A stretch of 64,000 nucleotides of DNA from Agroathelia rolfsii (Eukaryota > Basidiomycota > Agaricomycetes > Amylocorticiales > Amylocorticiaceae), in assembly GCA_018343915.1 (NCBI GenBank), contig JABRWF010000006.1, positions 3,162,001 to 3,226,000 of the forward strand, in the 5' to 3' direction. The notes under the pieces were generated by a model that saw nothing but the letters and a program-made list of their open reading frames with translations, did not search any database and was not told the DNA's origin. Made by a program: the position numbers and the translations under genes. This document shows, one piece after another, positions 1-12,465 of the stretch. Position 1 is the first letter of the stretch; each line of letters begins with the position of its first letter.

Positions 1-234
1 CTCTACGTTTCTATATCTCATTTTCACACTATAAGGTCAAACGATTTCTAACTGCAGTGCAAAGAATGGCTCCTCAAACAATTACACATATACACCAAGT
101 TATTGGAACAGAGTAAAGGCATTACAATATAGAAGCGAACCTGTGCCGGTATTTTGTCTCGGTCAGACAAGATAAATTAGAGTTTTTACTCAGCTAACTT
201 ACAGGTTTCTAACCACAGATATCAATGTGAACCA

Positions 235-511
235 TCACCTACTGGTAATGATGGTAGTAGTATAACTCTCAAACGCATATGCGTTATTCATATTTCTCTC
301 GGCTACGTCAATAATGGTGTAGTCCTTGGGCGAGTATAGCGCATCGATTTCCGGGACCTGGAAAAAATACCAGAAACAGTGATTAGGTGTTCGTCTATGC
401 ACAGATATGAAACATACAAACCCTTTTAGATTCAGTTTTAATAGCAGGTGCCGCAGTAACCATGGTCATGGCAAAGATGGCAGGAAGAGCGATGGTGTAT
501 AAAAATTTCAT
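235..511 (-). CDS. small secreted protein, 70 residues, two exons
   Basis: Not a recognised family. Exon 1 is 422..511 and exon 2 is 235..357, joined across a 64-nt GT-AG intron in phase 0. The first 20 or so residues form a clear signal peptide (MKFLYTIALPAIFAMTMVTA) ending near Ala-Ala-Pro; a Lys-Arg pair at the exon junction could be a Kex2-type processing site. The rest is about 40 residues, without cysteines and rich in Thr, Ile and Tyr near the end. A TATA box lies 62 bp upstream of the ATG. The two in-frame exons, signal peptide and TATA box together support a real gene; the function is unknown. It could be a small secreted effector-like or cell-surface peptide, but no CaaX box of a mating pheromone is present. 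Confidence 0.7.
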
Positions 512-1484
512 TGTGATAAAGGGCAAAGCAGGGTACCGGGGATGGTGAGTGTCCTTACATCACAGTTTTCAGCCTTTTTATACGTGCTTGCGACGATGGC
601 TTGATAAATAGGCAAAGACGGTCCTCGGAAGTTGGACCGGATTACGTCCGTGATAAACCAGGTTCATTACTCCCCATCAAGACCAAGCAATCATACAATG
701 ATCAATATTTTCCCGGTGACCCTCGTACTTATTACCTTCGTTTCAGAAATGTAGGACTGTCAAACCGAATTTATGTTGGAATCGAGAACGATGACCTGAT
801 ATTATGAGCCGAGCATACTAGCCGTAGAGCTTGAGTAAGACGATCAATCGTTCAAAGCTCATGCATTCTTTTGAAGAGGTCAAGAAAGGTTGTTTAACCA
901 GGCCAGGTACTAGCGTATTTCCAGAGATTGGTTGCATTCCACAACCCATCACAAGCCCAATCCCGTGATAATATCCATGTGAGCCCTTGGCACCTGATAA
1001 CTTTTGTTTGCTCCTTTTGCTCCATAGCCGCAATGAATTGGACTCGGAGCTGATGTAAGCGGTAGGCAATCCTACGTGCCTTGATATATCCGACATATCA
1101 AGCTGTGATCGAGTATAGAATATCACCAGCTCCTTAGATAAGTGATCGGATGTCATTAAACAACAGTATAAGCTGACACTCACCTGATATGAGTCTATCC
1201 GAGTCTGAATCCCATAAGTCATCGGATTGCCGTCAAAATGACAATTTCGCTACAATTACCAATGTCAAGTATTAAGCTGCACACACACCATGTGCACAGG
1301 AATTTTATGGTTAAGTATATCAAATGTTGAATTTGGCCATTATAGCGTAGTATTTATGCTCTAATACACAAAAAATATTTGAATTAGTTACCAGTACCAC
1401 GATCATAATAAATACAAGCACTACCGACACAGTGATCATGGTGAGGATGATTGCAAGTCAAACGAAAACAAAGGCACTTAAAGC
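512..1484. other. gene-poor interval
   Basis: Apart from the TATA box above, I see no supported gene. The longest open frame (minus strand, 818..1222) has no signal peptide, domain or plausible splice partner and I treat it as chance. Confidence 0.4.
573..582 (-). promoter_or_regulatory. TATA box of the small secreted protein gene
   Basis: Read on the minus strand this is TATAAAAAGG, 62 bp upstream of the ATG at 511, a normal fungal core-promoter distance. Confidence 0.6.
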
Positions 1485-3032
1485 TCACGCCTCGGTAACA
1501 CCAGTGAGATTACCACCCGCCGCTCTCTCTATCCCTTTGAAAACCCGGTTGACTCTCTCCTCCTGCGGTCTCTCGCCCTCAGCATCGGCCTCCCTCTCCA
1601 CCAAAAATTCAGCAACCCACTTCCCAACACCCGCCTCGCCAATCTCCGCGTACGCGCGTGCACCCCACCGCCAACCTGGTTGCTCGCCCAGGCCGTTCTC
1701 CTGTGTAGTACCAGCTCCGCGTCCACGTTTCTGCGACGTCTTGCCTTTAGCGTTAGCAATGACACCCCCAGGGGTGGCACGTTCTAGAAACCCATGCCGT
1801 ACGAACTGTGCGAGGAGTGCATCAATGCTGATTGAACTATTAGCGGCCGTGGAACGATTCGAGAGCTGGATGCTGGCGCCGCTTGCCGCCCCACTGCCGT
1901 TGCCCAAGGGTATGCGCAAGCGTCGTAAGGTGCTGCGCAGGTCTGAGTCTGCGATGTATCGGCCGCTGACGAGGATGACGGCCAGCACAGTGTGGAGTAT
2001 CCCGAGCGAGGCCAAACCTAGTGCGTCTCCTGACTGCCAGGAGAGGATGGTACCAAAGGATTGAGAGGCTGCTTGTTGATCGTCGTCGTCTTCATGATCT
2101 GAGTGAGTATCCGAGTTAAAATTGCCATTGGTGGAATTTAGACTGGATTGCTCGGCCTCGAGGATAGCTTCGTGGGTAATGGCGGCGTGTTCGATCAGGA
2201 GAGGGTCAAGTATTGAGCGGAGAATGTATGTCTTTGAGCCTGTGTTGGCTTCTGTTGTTTGTTGTTCGGGAAAGATGGGACAGGAATAGGTGTGTATTTA
2301 GTGCCTTGCCAGTGTGATATCGCACGTGGAGATAAGACAGAAAGAATGTGGTGATGATGGCCAGCGGGTGTAAAAAGGAGGAATAATAAAATAGACGAAG
2401 AGGCAGAAGGAAGAAGGAAGAAGAGGCTATACACATACGCTTCTTTTTCTGAGTTGCCCTCCGAGCCTCGTCTAGATCGCCATCGCGGCCCACCTGCGTC
2501 CCGGACGGGACGTCGTCCGCCTCAGGACGGGCTCCAAGCTCAACGAGTTCCATACCAAAGGTTTGCCTGAGTATTTTCTGCGCTTGTTGAAATACGGGGC
2601 CGAAAGAACGAGACGCATTGGTTAGGACTGGAAAAGGATCAGCCATAAGTGATGCGATCCATCAAGACGACAACGACGACTAGCTGGCAGCACTTCGTTT
2701 TTCGTCGCGCTGGCAGTAACGGCCCGCGTACCCTTCTTGGATATCTCTTCTCGCCGCAGCGGTGTCCGCCTATGCTCGCAAGATAATGCCAATCGAACGA
2801 GTGCAGCAGCCCTCAGTTGCAATCCCTATACAATCCAAGCTATTAATCGTGTTTTCCATCCCCTTTAGGCTAGAGATACGTGATCAGAGGGTAACGAGCG
2901 TACTTTCTCATTCTCCTCATCGGAGACAGTGCCTTCCATTCTTACTTCCTCCTCTTCATAATGTATTGCCTGGGACTGTGGATATATCTGAGATGCTGCA
3001 AAGGCTTGAGAAGATCGTGTTCTGCGCGACAT
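1485..3032 (-). CDS. NSE3: Smc5-Smc6 complex subunit NSE3 (MAGE domain)
   Basis: NSE3 is the MAGE-family subunit of the nuclear Smc5-Smc6 complex, acting with NSE1 and NSE4 in DNA repair and chromosome maintenance. Four exons splice in phase: 2904..3032, 2732..2825, 2439..2627 and 1485..2239, giving 388 residues. The start at 3032 gives a short polar N-terminus before the domain. The MAGE winged-helix region carries the family signatures: an Arg-Thr-Pro-Leu-Arg-Arg-Glu-Glu-Ile block (about residues 60-70), AQKILRQTFGMELVEL (about 90-105) and the second-half motif with WRWGARAYAEIGE near residue 330. An acidic Asp/Glu stretch sits in the middle. Exon 2 begins after a typical branch point and acceptor. 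The length suits fungal NSE3. I am confident of the family; the exact C-terminal end rests on the stop right after exon 4. Confidence 0.88.
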
Positions 3033-3647
3033 GGAGAAATGACCCTATGAGATTCGAGGAAAGGAGTGTGACTGTGACGTTACGCGTCGCGTCGCGTTAC
3101 TCCCGCCGGCTTCTGTGAATTGAGGACCCTTCTCTCACACGAACAGTTATCGAGATTTGAGCTATTATATTTCAAGCTGGTGCATAGGTGTTTCCCGATG
3201 CATTCAAACACTGATTTCTTATTTAAATACACTGACTGATTGCTCTATCGTATTTTTTTTTGTCTTTCATTGGGCTTACTTTAACATGAGCGCTCCATCT
3301 GTAAATATCCGAGACTTTCCCGGGTTGTTCTACTTGCGCAAACGAGCCGTGGTTGGCCAGTTTTTGCTCAAGAAGTCCTTAACCGCTGTTCATTGTCCTA
3401 TAATTCCGCAAGCTATTTTTGGATCATTATCTTCTCACTCGTGTGAAACTCGCTGCTTTTGGGGCTTAGATTTTGGTGGCTTCGAGCGCATGCATAGCAT
3501 ATGCATCAGGGTTGCTCAACATCGTGCTCGCGCTTGCGTACCGGAAGAAGTATCTCACCTTGAAAATGCATCTCTGGAATTAGGCGGGAGGTACGGCCAG
3601 GTACCCACTTACACTCCGCGTGGAGCACTGTGCTTCTCATATAATTC

Positions 3648-3921
3648 TCATTCATTCCCTCGAGCCGACTCGTTGGAGATTTCTATCTCCTGTCGTAATT
3701 GGTTGGTGCCAACCCACTGGCAACATAATGATGAGGCTAGTATAGCCTGATGCTCTCCGACCTAAGCCATGGAATTGAATTGAACAAGAGCAATGACGCA
3801 TGTGAGTACGGATAATATAATTCCTGACGATGGGGTTCCACCTTGAAAAAAATTACGATGATGACGACAACAGCAACTACCCCTGTCGTGAAAACAAAAG
3901 CTGCGATGATCGTCTTGCTTG
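3648..3921 (-). CDS. possible small membrane protein, partial two-exon model
   Basis: Weak candidate. An exon at 3842..3921 would encode a single strongly hydrophobic helix (IIAAFVFTTGVVAVVVIIVI then Phe-Phe-Lys) and joins in phase through a GT-AG intron to 3648..3761, which stays open for 37 residues before a stop. An acceptor precedes the first exon, but I could not find a convincing upstream exon or start codon. The hydrophobic run is the only reason to list it; it may be chance, and an overlapping plus-strand frame at 3157..3750 is equally unsupported. Confidence 0.22.
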
Positions 3922-4299
3922 CTGACTACGACGGCTGGATGTTTCAACCAAATTTAGCGCGGCTAGGTGTAAAAACGTTGTACCATTATCTGGTTTCAAG
4001 GCCATTGGCTGGAGGGCCGATACGGCACTACCATGCTGCACAAAACATAGGGCCCGCAAGTCCCGCGTCTATCAAGACCAATGACGAAATCGTGACGATC
4101 GCGAAATCACGTAACAAGGATCTTTGCCGCCGGTAACTTCCTGAAATGGCATCCGGCCGAGTAGTTTCGGTGCATCCGGAACTTCGGAAGCGGCGGCTTG
4201 CATTCGCTGCTTCTGACATCAGCGTGCACACAAGTGCGGACCACAGCGTCCGCCACTTACGAGACGAGAACGCGCACGGGCATAGGCATAGGAGGAATA

Positions 4300-4406
4300 T
4301 TTATAAGGTAGCGAGGTGGGGCATCCCCGCACAAGTCGTGTGTCCCCACCTCCGCAGTTTCGTCCTCGAAGTCATACCCCGCACCTTCCCCTACTTAGCC
4401 CCGGGG
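4300..4406 (+). promoter_or_regulatory. transporter promoter: TATA-like site and CreA/Mig1-type cluster
   Basis: A TATTTATAAGG-like element near 4297-4307 is followed by at least six matches to the CreA/Mig1 consensus SYGGRG on either strand: 4316-4321, 4325-4330, 4344-4349, 4350-4355, 4377-4382 and 4401-4406. All lie within 130 bp of the sugar transporter ATG at 4443. In fungi such clusters mediate carbon catabolite repression; that this one does so is inference. Confidence 0.5.
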
Positions 4407-4442
4407 TCGTACTTCAACTGTGCTGCTTAACTTGACTTGAAT

Positions 4443-6663
4443 ATGGCTCCTGTCTTCTGGGTGTATGTCTATCCATTGTTCGAGCTCATATCACTGCTAA
4501 TGCTGCTATCTCTAGAGAGGGCCTACCAATTGGCAAAACCGCCATATTTGTTGCATTCGTCGCCTCTCTTGGCGGTTTCATCTTCGGTTATGACACTGGA
4601 CAGATCTCTGACTTGGTCCTCATGGACGACTTTTTGATACGATTTGCATCATGCTCGACTCCTGGAGACGCATCAACATGTCACTTTTCTAATGTAAGAG
4701 AAGGCCTCATTGTTGCACTCTTAAGTGTCGGAACCTTTGTGGGAGCAATCTTTGGTGCACCGTAAGTCAGATAAATCTGACATTAATCACGTGACTTAGT
4801 TTTCTCTGCTTTTAATGTAGAACCGCGGATTATTTCGGTCGTAGGCGCGCAATGACGATCGAATGCATAATCTTCATCATCGGCGTCATCATTCAAATCA
4901 CTTCGGAGCATGTCTGGTGCGCTTTTTATGCACTGACATCATTTCCGGTGATTAGGTCCTAATATCGTTCCATAGGCAACAGTTCGCGATGGGAAGATTT
5001 GTATCTGGTATCGGTGTAGGGTCTCTCAGTGCTGCTGTTCCCATGGTGAGTCCATGTGGTACCTGTTGCGCATCTCCACGTCTCTAAATTCTCCACAGTA
5101 CCAAGCAGAAACAGCTCCATCTCAAATCCGTGGAACGATCACGTGGGTTTTTCGTTACGGACTTTTCGATTAATATCCATTGACTTGAGCATATGTATAC
5201 AGGGCTACATACCAGCTTTTCATCACGTTCGGCATCCTGGTTGCATATTGCATTTCGATTGGAACACGAAATATTCACAATTCTGGCTCGTGGCGTATTG
5301 TTGTCGGTATTGGTATCCTCTGGCCGCTCCTGCTTGGCACGGCTATCCTCTTCATGCCGGAATCTCCCAGGTATGTTCCGTTCATGTAACTTCATATTCG
5401 TCTCATTGGTTCTTATTTCTTATTCTAGATGGCTGGCGTCACATGGACAATTGGACCGGGCCCGTCAGTCGCTTGCCCGTGTTAGAGGCGTAGATGAAAA
5501 CGATCCTATCGTTGTCCGTGAAGCTTCAGAAATTGCGAGTAATGTAGAGCACGAAATGAAGGTCAAGCGCGGATGGGTGGACTGCTTCAAACCCGGAAAA
5601 GGCAAGATCTTATATCGCACCCTTCTTGGAATGGCTTTACAATCCTTGCAACAGCTCACCGGAGGTCAGTGTTACTCGCTCTTATCGTCGCCCCCTCATC
5701 ATCATAGTTGACTTTGAATTTTTATCATCACCCAGCCAATTACTTCTTCTATTATGGCGCCACTGTTTTCCAGTCCGTTGGTATATCGGATTCCTTCGTC
5801 ACCCAAATCATTCTTGGTTGCATTAACTTCTTCTGCACCTTCGGTGGCATGTATGTGATGGAAAAGGTTTGTTACTTCTTCGTGTTTGTCCCGATTTTTT
5901 CCTGTCTGACACGGTACCTCTAGTTTGGTCGCCGTCGCCCCCTTATTTGGGGTGGTCTTTGGCAGTCGGCTTGGTTGATTGTCTTTGCCACCGCTGGTAC
6001 AGCTGGAAACCCCAGTAGCCATGGCATGGGAAGCCGTATGTATATTCCCCTCTATTTTGCGTCCCATGCAGTCAAGCTAATATATTCATCGTATTACAGT
6101 CATGATTGTTTCTGCGTGCCTCTTCATATTCGGTTATGCCATGACTTGGGCTCCGTGAGTCTTCTATGCTCATGTCCATCAAAATGCTCATTTACTCATT
6201 TTCCCTTTCTATGATCCCTCACAGTGGTGTATGGATTATCATTGGCGAGACCTTCCCAACCGCCACTCGCGCTAAACAAGCTGCGCTCGCTACATCCTTC
6301 AACTGGCTCTGGAACTTCCTCATTGCATTCTTCACCCCCTTCATTACGCGTAACATCAGTTACAAATACGGCTACATCTTCGCAGGCTGTAACTTCCTTG
6401 GCGCCGTTGTCGTATACTTCTTCCTTTACGAATCCTCCGATCTGTCGCTTGAGAGCGTGGATGAGATGTATTGCGACCCGTCGAGCAAGCCGTGGACCAG
6501 CCGAGCCTGGGCACCACCTGGTTATGAGAACAGAGCCGACTTGATCGAACAGACCAAGGCGGCCGAGCAACACAAGCCGCTCGAGGGTGGTGGAGGTATC
6601 GAAGAGGCCCGCGTCGAGAAGGCAGAGGCCGGTACACCATCGGCGTATGGGAGAAGATTCTAA
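4443..6663 (+). CDS. MFS sugar (hexose) transporter
   Basis: Plasma-membrane sugar importer or sensor of the MFS sugar porter family, 536 residues from 11 exons: 4443..4460, 4520..4761, 4821..4916, 4976..5045, 5099..5142, 5203..5370, 5429..5664, 5736..5866, 5924..6035, 6100..6154 and 6225..6663. All junctions are GT-AG and in phase. Family signatures appear in order: GYDTGQIS in helix 1, DYFGRRR after helix 2, PESPRWL at the end of the N-half, QQLTGANYFFYYG in helix 7, GRRRP in the second half and PTATRAKQAAL before helix 11; the tail has a SLESVDEMY variant of the sugar porter ending. The first exon codes only six residues. The cytosolic C-terminus is about 65 residues and charged, longer than in minimal transporters but too short to call it a glucose sensor. 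The CreA/Mig1-type promoter suggests glucose control. Substrate cannot be assigned from sequence. Confidence 0.9.
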
Positions 6664-7916
6664 ATTTAGTATCCGCATAGAGACATCGGAGGCGGTACGG
6701 TGCGGGTTGAAAGGTCTTTTGATAAAAAAGACTTGGCCTTATCTGATTGGCGGTGCTTTCTCTTTGTGCCGGCGTATATACGACAACTTGACGTTTGACG
6801 ATGGTTAGGGCCAGGGTATGATGTGATGGTTCTTTCCTGCATTGCGTAGGAAAGAGCCGACGAACGATACGCGCTTTTTTTTTTTTCCTTTCATACACAT
6901 TCCATCCTCCATTTTAAACGATGTAATACTATATACCATACATACACTATGCTGTCTTTGTGTACGTACAATCGCGCAATGTAAGAGTAGAGATGATAAT
7001 GTTGACTCTTGACTTAACATTCGAAACCTGGAGTGATTACTGTGTACAAGTGATCGCAAAAATTTATGCACAGCACAAAAACCATACAAAAAAATTTGTC
7101 GATCTTATCCACTTCTACCCTGTTTCTTCTCCAACAAGAAATTATGCAACAGTTTTTGAGTGCCACCCAGAGCCCTGTATAGTTGGCTTTATGGAAATGC
7201 CATCAGCCAGTGACTATCGGCAATATATATGTATAGCGCATATGTATACGTCAGAAAACAAACTTAACAACCCCAATTTATTTTTCGATGAAAATATTTT
7301 CTCCTGAAAAGTATACTCGTGCTTCTCAAAAGTATCCGTAGTTGCTTTTTTGTGTATCTCAATCACTTCCATACTGTTTCTCTTCAAGCAAAAATTTGCA
7401 TTAGACCTTTTACATGTTCTTTATAAGTTGGTACAATTGAATTTAAAAACATTTAATATAGAGTATGTAACAGAAAAAGTTGGATATACACTCAAAACCA
7501 GCTCTATGAAATCAATTTTTTTAATGAAAATTTAATTTTGCAATAAAATAGATACTTTATAGAGAGCTTGAAAAAAATCTTAAGGTGTGGAAAATTTCCC
7601 TAGACATTGTGGAAAATTAGCAAGTTGGTGATTTTTGGTATATTTCTGGAAGAGGAGCATGAAAGTGCAGCCACATCAGCTACAAAGTGAAGAAATAAAG
7701 ACATATACAGTAAAATGCAAAACTAAGGAGATCAATCAAGAGATAAGAAGATTAGAATGGAAAATAAGGTAAAGGAACAGTACCAAATAGACCCTAAAAA
7801 GTAAGATCTTAATCCAAGAAGAATTGCAAGTACAGTAAGCAAAATACTAATCCACAAAATAAAATAAAATGATAAAAAATCAAAGGAAGTGAAAAATTCA
7901 AAAGATCAACCCCTGA
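6664..7916. other. transporter 3' flank passing into AT-rich repeat-margin DNA
   Basis: No gene seen. From about 6900 the sequence becomes AT-rich; short plus-strand open frames here have no domain, signal peptide or splice support. Confidence 0.4.
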
Positions 7917-8088
7917 CATAGATAGGGGTTGAGGTATGTTAACCCTGACCAACTAGGCATATAGCTTTGTTGGGTGAGTGTACTGAGCACAATGTTTTTG
8001 TGTGTATATAGCAAGTGCAAATAGTCATCACTAATGGGCTGGACCTGTCTTATATATGCTTACAGAGGTAGTATAGAGCACACCTCAA

Positions 8089-10025
8089 TGTTACAAGTTG
8101 ATCTATGTACTATAAATTTATTTAGAATTTCTTATTATTTTTCCAAATTTTTCCTGATTTTTCTTGATTTTTTGGTATATAATATGTATATTATATAAGC
8201 GGACATTACATAAGCACTCTGATGACTAAGCAAGTCATGTGACCAGTCATCATGTAACTGGCCCTCATGTGACCACTAGTCATGTAACATATTATGAAAG
8301 CAAGGCCTAGAGCATAGATCCAGACTATGACATCATCATAAAATCATTATAGTACCATATCATATCATACTTAGTATTATCGTGTACAGACCATGTACCA
8401 GGTATACAGACCAGGTAGAATTAGTATATAACCCTGTAGTGTCTCTACCTGAAGACCCCAGATTTGTTCTCTTTGTCTTTAGGTAAGTACAATAGTGCTT
8501 TGTATTAAATAGTTAACTAATATATAAAATCTTTATCTTCAGAGTCACTACACTCTAGGCTTGTAGAGCCTGTCCCCCCCTCTTTCTCTCTCCCCCACAA
8601 AATCCTCCCTGCTTTGTGCTAAGAGGTAATAGGTGTGCTCCATGCTACCTATTGTTTAGAGGCTGCTTAGTGCTCCTCTATATGTACACTGCATAATACA
8701 GGCTCAGGCTTTGTGCTAGCCACTTGTGTTACAAGACAATCATTGTACTATAAATTTATTTAAGATTTCTCATTATTTTTCTGATTTTTCTCCAATTTTT
8801 CTCTATTTTTTGGTATATAACATGTATATTATATAAGTGGACATTACATAAGTACTCTGATGACTAAGCAAAGTCATATGATCAGTCATCATGTAACTGG
8901 CCATTATGTGACCACTAGTTATATAACTTATTATGTAAAGCAGGTCTAGAGCATGGGTTTAGAACATAACACCATTATAGACTCACTATGGTGCAATATT
9001 GCATTATACTTAGCACCTCTGTGCATAGACCACATACCAGGTGCACAGACCAGGTAGAATTAGTATATAACCCTGTAGTGTCTCTACCTGAAGACCCTAG
9101 ATTTGTTCTCTTTGTCTTTAGGTAAGTACAGTAGTACTTTGTATTAAATAGCTAACTAACATAATAAAAACTTTGTCTTCAGAACCTATCTCCCTCCCCT
9201 CCCTTTTCAAAATCCTCTTTGCTTTATACTAGGAGGTTACAAGTGTGCTCAGTACTACTTGTAGGTATGCTTAGTGCCACCTCTGTGAGCTTGCATAAGA
9301 TAGATCCAGCCCATTAGTGGTGACCATTTGCAACAGCTGTAACACAACACTATATCATGCTCAGTACACGTACCTAACAAAGCTTTACGCCTAGTTGGCC
9401 AGGGTTAAGATATCTCAACCCCTATCTGCATACACAAGAAAATTTGTGTCTTAACTATAGACCTTGCTTGAAAGTCTTGTAGACTTGGAGTAAAGCTTGG
9501 TGATAGGAAAGCTCAAGTTTGAGTGAGAGTAGAGACAGGGCACAGAAAAGTGTACACCCCTGCATCCCAAGTCCTGGGAAGAGTAAAAAAGGCCTTACTG
9601 CCTATCCTGTACCTTTGAGGGGTTTCTGTGGACTTTGGTTGAGTTTTGGTGATAAGAGTTAGGTATACTCTTGACAACTTACAGTTGTTGATCACAAAAT
9701 CATAGTGCTCAGTGCACCTAAGTAAACAAAGGCTTGCCCTGTGTTTATCAAAGCTAAGAGACCCTGCATGCCTATTTGTATACACAAGAAAATTTGTATC
9801 TCAATGGTAGACCTTGCTTGAAGACTTTACAAGTCTAGAGTAAAGCTTGGTGATCAGCAAGCTCAGAGTTGAGTGAGAATAAAGACAGTGTACAAGGCAT
9901 GTCTATCTTTGCATCCTAGGCCTTGGGAGTTGTAAAACAGCCATTACAGGCTATCCTGTACCTTATAGGGGTTAACATAGGCTCTGGTTGAGTTTTAGTA
10001 GCAAGAGGCAGGTGTGCTCTTAACA
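8089..10025 (+). mobile_element. family A solo LTR with perfect target duplication, itself interrupted
   Basis: Starts TGTTACAAG and ends CTCTTAACA; the 5-bp target duplication CTCAA is perfect (8084-8088 and 10026-10030). It is split by the second LTR at 8727..9676. TATATAA lies near 8425 and an intron-like module occupies 8483..8542 (60 nt). Confidence 0.85.
8727..9676 (+). mobile_element. family A solo LTR, innermost of a three-level nest
   Basis: 950 bp, TGTTACAAG to TCTTGACA, flanked by ACTTG and ACTTA (4 of 5 match; one transition). Intron-like module at 9122..9182. It is the youngest insertion in this nest because it interrupts an LTR that interrupts another. Confidence 0.85.
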
Positions 10026-10578
10026 CTCAACTACAAGTAGCACTGAGCTAACTTATAACCCTCTGGTACAGAGCCTAAGGGATTTTGTAGGGAAGGGGAG
10101 AGAGTGAGAGATAGGCTTGGTTAGCCTAAGAGTTGGGTAGACTCTGAAGACAAAGATTTTATTATATTAGTTATTACTTAATACATAGCACTACTTGTGC
10201 TTACCTGAAGACAAAGAGAATGAATCTAGGTCTTTAGGTAGAGGCACTACAGGGTTATATACTAATTCTACCTGGTCTGTGCACTGGTACATGGTCTGTA
10301 CACAGGTGTGCTAAGTATAGTATAATATTACATTATAATGAGTCTATTGTGATATCATGGTCTAGGCTCATATTCTAGACTTGTGCATATATAATAAGTT
10401 ACATGACTAGCTGTTACATGATGGCTAGTCACATGACTTGCTTAGTTATCAGGGTATTTATGTAATGTTTATGTAATATGTAAGTTATATGTCAAAAAAT
10501 AGAGAAAAATCAGGAAAAAATCAGAAAAATAATAAGAAATTCCAAATAAATTTATAGTACAACAAGTGTCTTGTAACA

Positions 10579-11160
10579 CTGAGAACATGTTTGAGAAAAA
10601 ATTCCATAAGATAAAAAAAAATTGGTAAGGTGGTAGAAATTCTGGAAATTGATAATTTTATTGCTTTCCCAGTAAAAGATACTAGTTACTGCAAAAAGTA
10701 ATGGCAGTGCAATTTGTGCAAATTTTTACCACTTCCCTATTGATTTTCTTCATACAAAAATTTGTACAAAACAATATCAATGTATTTTAGATTTCTATCA
10801 TGTTAGATTTTAAAAATATTTGACAGGAAATGTAAGAGGTGGGTATAAGCATGTAGTAAAAATAGGGTTCAGATTAAGCTTTATAATGGCAATATTTTTT
10901 AAAATGCAACTATTTTTCTCTTGAAGTAAAAAGAAAGGATATATGAAGAAAAAAAATCTTAGAGTGAAAGCAATGCATTGATGTTGTAAAAATTCTGCAA
11001 GTTGGTCAATTTTTGGTTGATTTGGCCATCCTTTTTGGAAATATAGTGGCTCTCCTGCCAAACAGGCCAAAATAACGGCCAAATGGTAAGCAGCACATTA
11101 GAGTATAACTTTCCAAGAAGAATGCCCACAGTTAGGTGGTAATTTTGTTCTGGCCACTTG
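10579..11160. other. AT-rich DNA without recognised features
   Basis: No gene and no LTR ends were found; probably eroded repeat sequence. Confidence 0.35.
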
Positions 11161-12016
11161 TGTCATGGGTACATCTAGACTCTTCTAAATTTTCCCAAAA
11201 TTTTCATATTTTTCTTGTATTTTTACGATTTTTCCTTGATTTTCTATGATTTATTTATTCTTTACAAACATCTTAAAGGACAATTGGTCACATAATACTT
11301 GGTCACATGACTAGCCATCATAGTACCCTTGTACCAGTGTCCGTTAGTAAGCAAAGTCTAGACTACTCTATTATTGGACTCAGGATTAGTCAGTATGGCA
11401 TAATAATTACACTATCATAATCAGTTATCTATTTGTGCTATTATTAACCATTCCTTGTCATTTCTGAGAGGCTGCACATGGATCACTGCACAGCCCTTGC
11501 TCTAGTATATAAGGACCCTGTAACACTCCCTAAAGGCCTTAGCTTCAACCTTTTACCTTCAGGTGAGTAGTAGCACATGTACTACAAATAGACTTACTAA
11601 TATAATTTGCCTTTAGGCTTATTGTCCTAGTATACACACCCCCTCTTGCCCTCCTAGTGTGCTTAGTCAGCCTCTAGGTTGTATAAAGACTAAGTAAGTG
11701 CTCCTTACTTTACACACAAGCCCCTATCTCTTCTACGCCCTTTCCTCCTTTTTGCCAAAAGTCCCTAATAAATTAAGGGCATAAGTGTGACTTAAGGGTC
11801 TACCTTTTAAGATAAGCCTCTAGACGTCACAGGAGTATAGAATTATATACCACTATTACACAAAGAAAACGTATCATTAGCAAATGGTAGCCTAGCAGAA
11901 AGTCTTAAAGACTCAGAGTATGCTAGGAGACTTATTAGTGGTATAGTATATGCTTTGTGGTGTAGTAGGTATAATCACTTCTATTGTTAAGGTAGTCAAG
12001 AGTGCAAGCCTTGACA
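11161..12016 (+). mobile_element. family B solo LTR
   Basis: 856 bp, starts TGTCATGGG and ends GCCTTGACA, the same length as two other family B copies (45377..46232 and 51161..52016). Flanks ACTTG/ACTTA look like a slightly decayed target duplication. It has a TATATAAGG near 11505 and an intron-like module at 11563..11616 (54 nt, GTGAGT to TTTAG). Confidence 0.8.
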
Positions 12017-12465
12017 ACTTAGAATACAAGATGAGTTCAAGAGTAGTCTAAAAGGGAATAATAGTTCACAATATTAAACCCTACTATTGGTAAATACTAA
12101 GGAGTTTTTTTGCCATGTATAACTAGTGAAGTAATTAAACCTATTTCAACAATGAGGCACAAAATAGATTGAATAACTCTGTTGGTCTGTGTAAGCTCAA
12201 GGCTCCTCCCTCTATAAAGCTACATTCCGGAAAATTCATAAGAAAAGGAATTTAGAGTCAGTTTTATGCCTGGACTAGAATCATAGGTTGTAGCAGACTC
12301 ACTATGTATACATGCTTATAGTTATTATAAGATCATAAATTGCACTTCCTCTAAGCCCTACAATAAATAAAATTCAGCTTTAATATACTTTTTTAGAGCT
12401 TAAAACAAGTTACATTACATAGTTCTGCAGTTGTAAATATCTTGTCAATCTTTGACATTGATTCC

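Larger units (their letters stand above)
7917..10578 (-). mobile_element. family A solo LTR, 5' half intact, interrupted by two nested LTRs
   Basis: Minus-strand copy in two pieces, 7917..8088 and 10031..10578, separated by the plus-strand LTR at 8089..10025. Its right end is the family A terminus (TGTTACAAG read on the minus strand); the left end is truncated. It carries the LTR TATA box and an intron-like module at 10144..10204 (61 nt). Confidence 0.75.

Noticed and set aside
818..1222. 134-codon minus-strand open frame
   Set aside because: No domain, signal peptide or splice partner; composition is not gene-like.
1432..2064. 210-codon plus-strand open frame
   Set aside because: Lies antisense over the MAGE-domain exon of NSE3, which has clear family motifs.
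3157..3750. 197-codon plus-strand open frame
   Set aside because: Starts at a non-ATG codon and lacks recognisable features; the internal ATG frame is no better.
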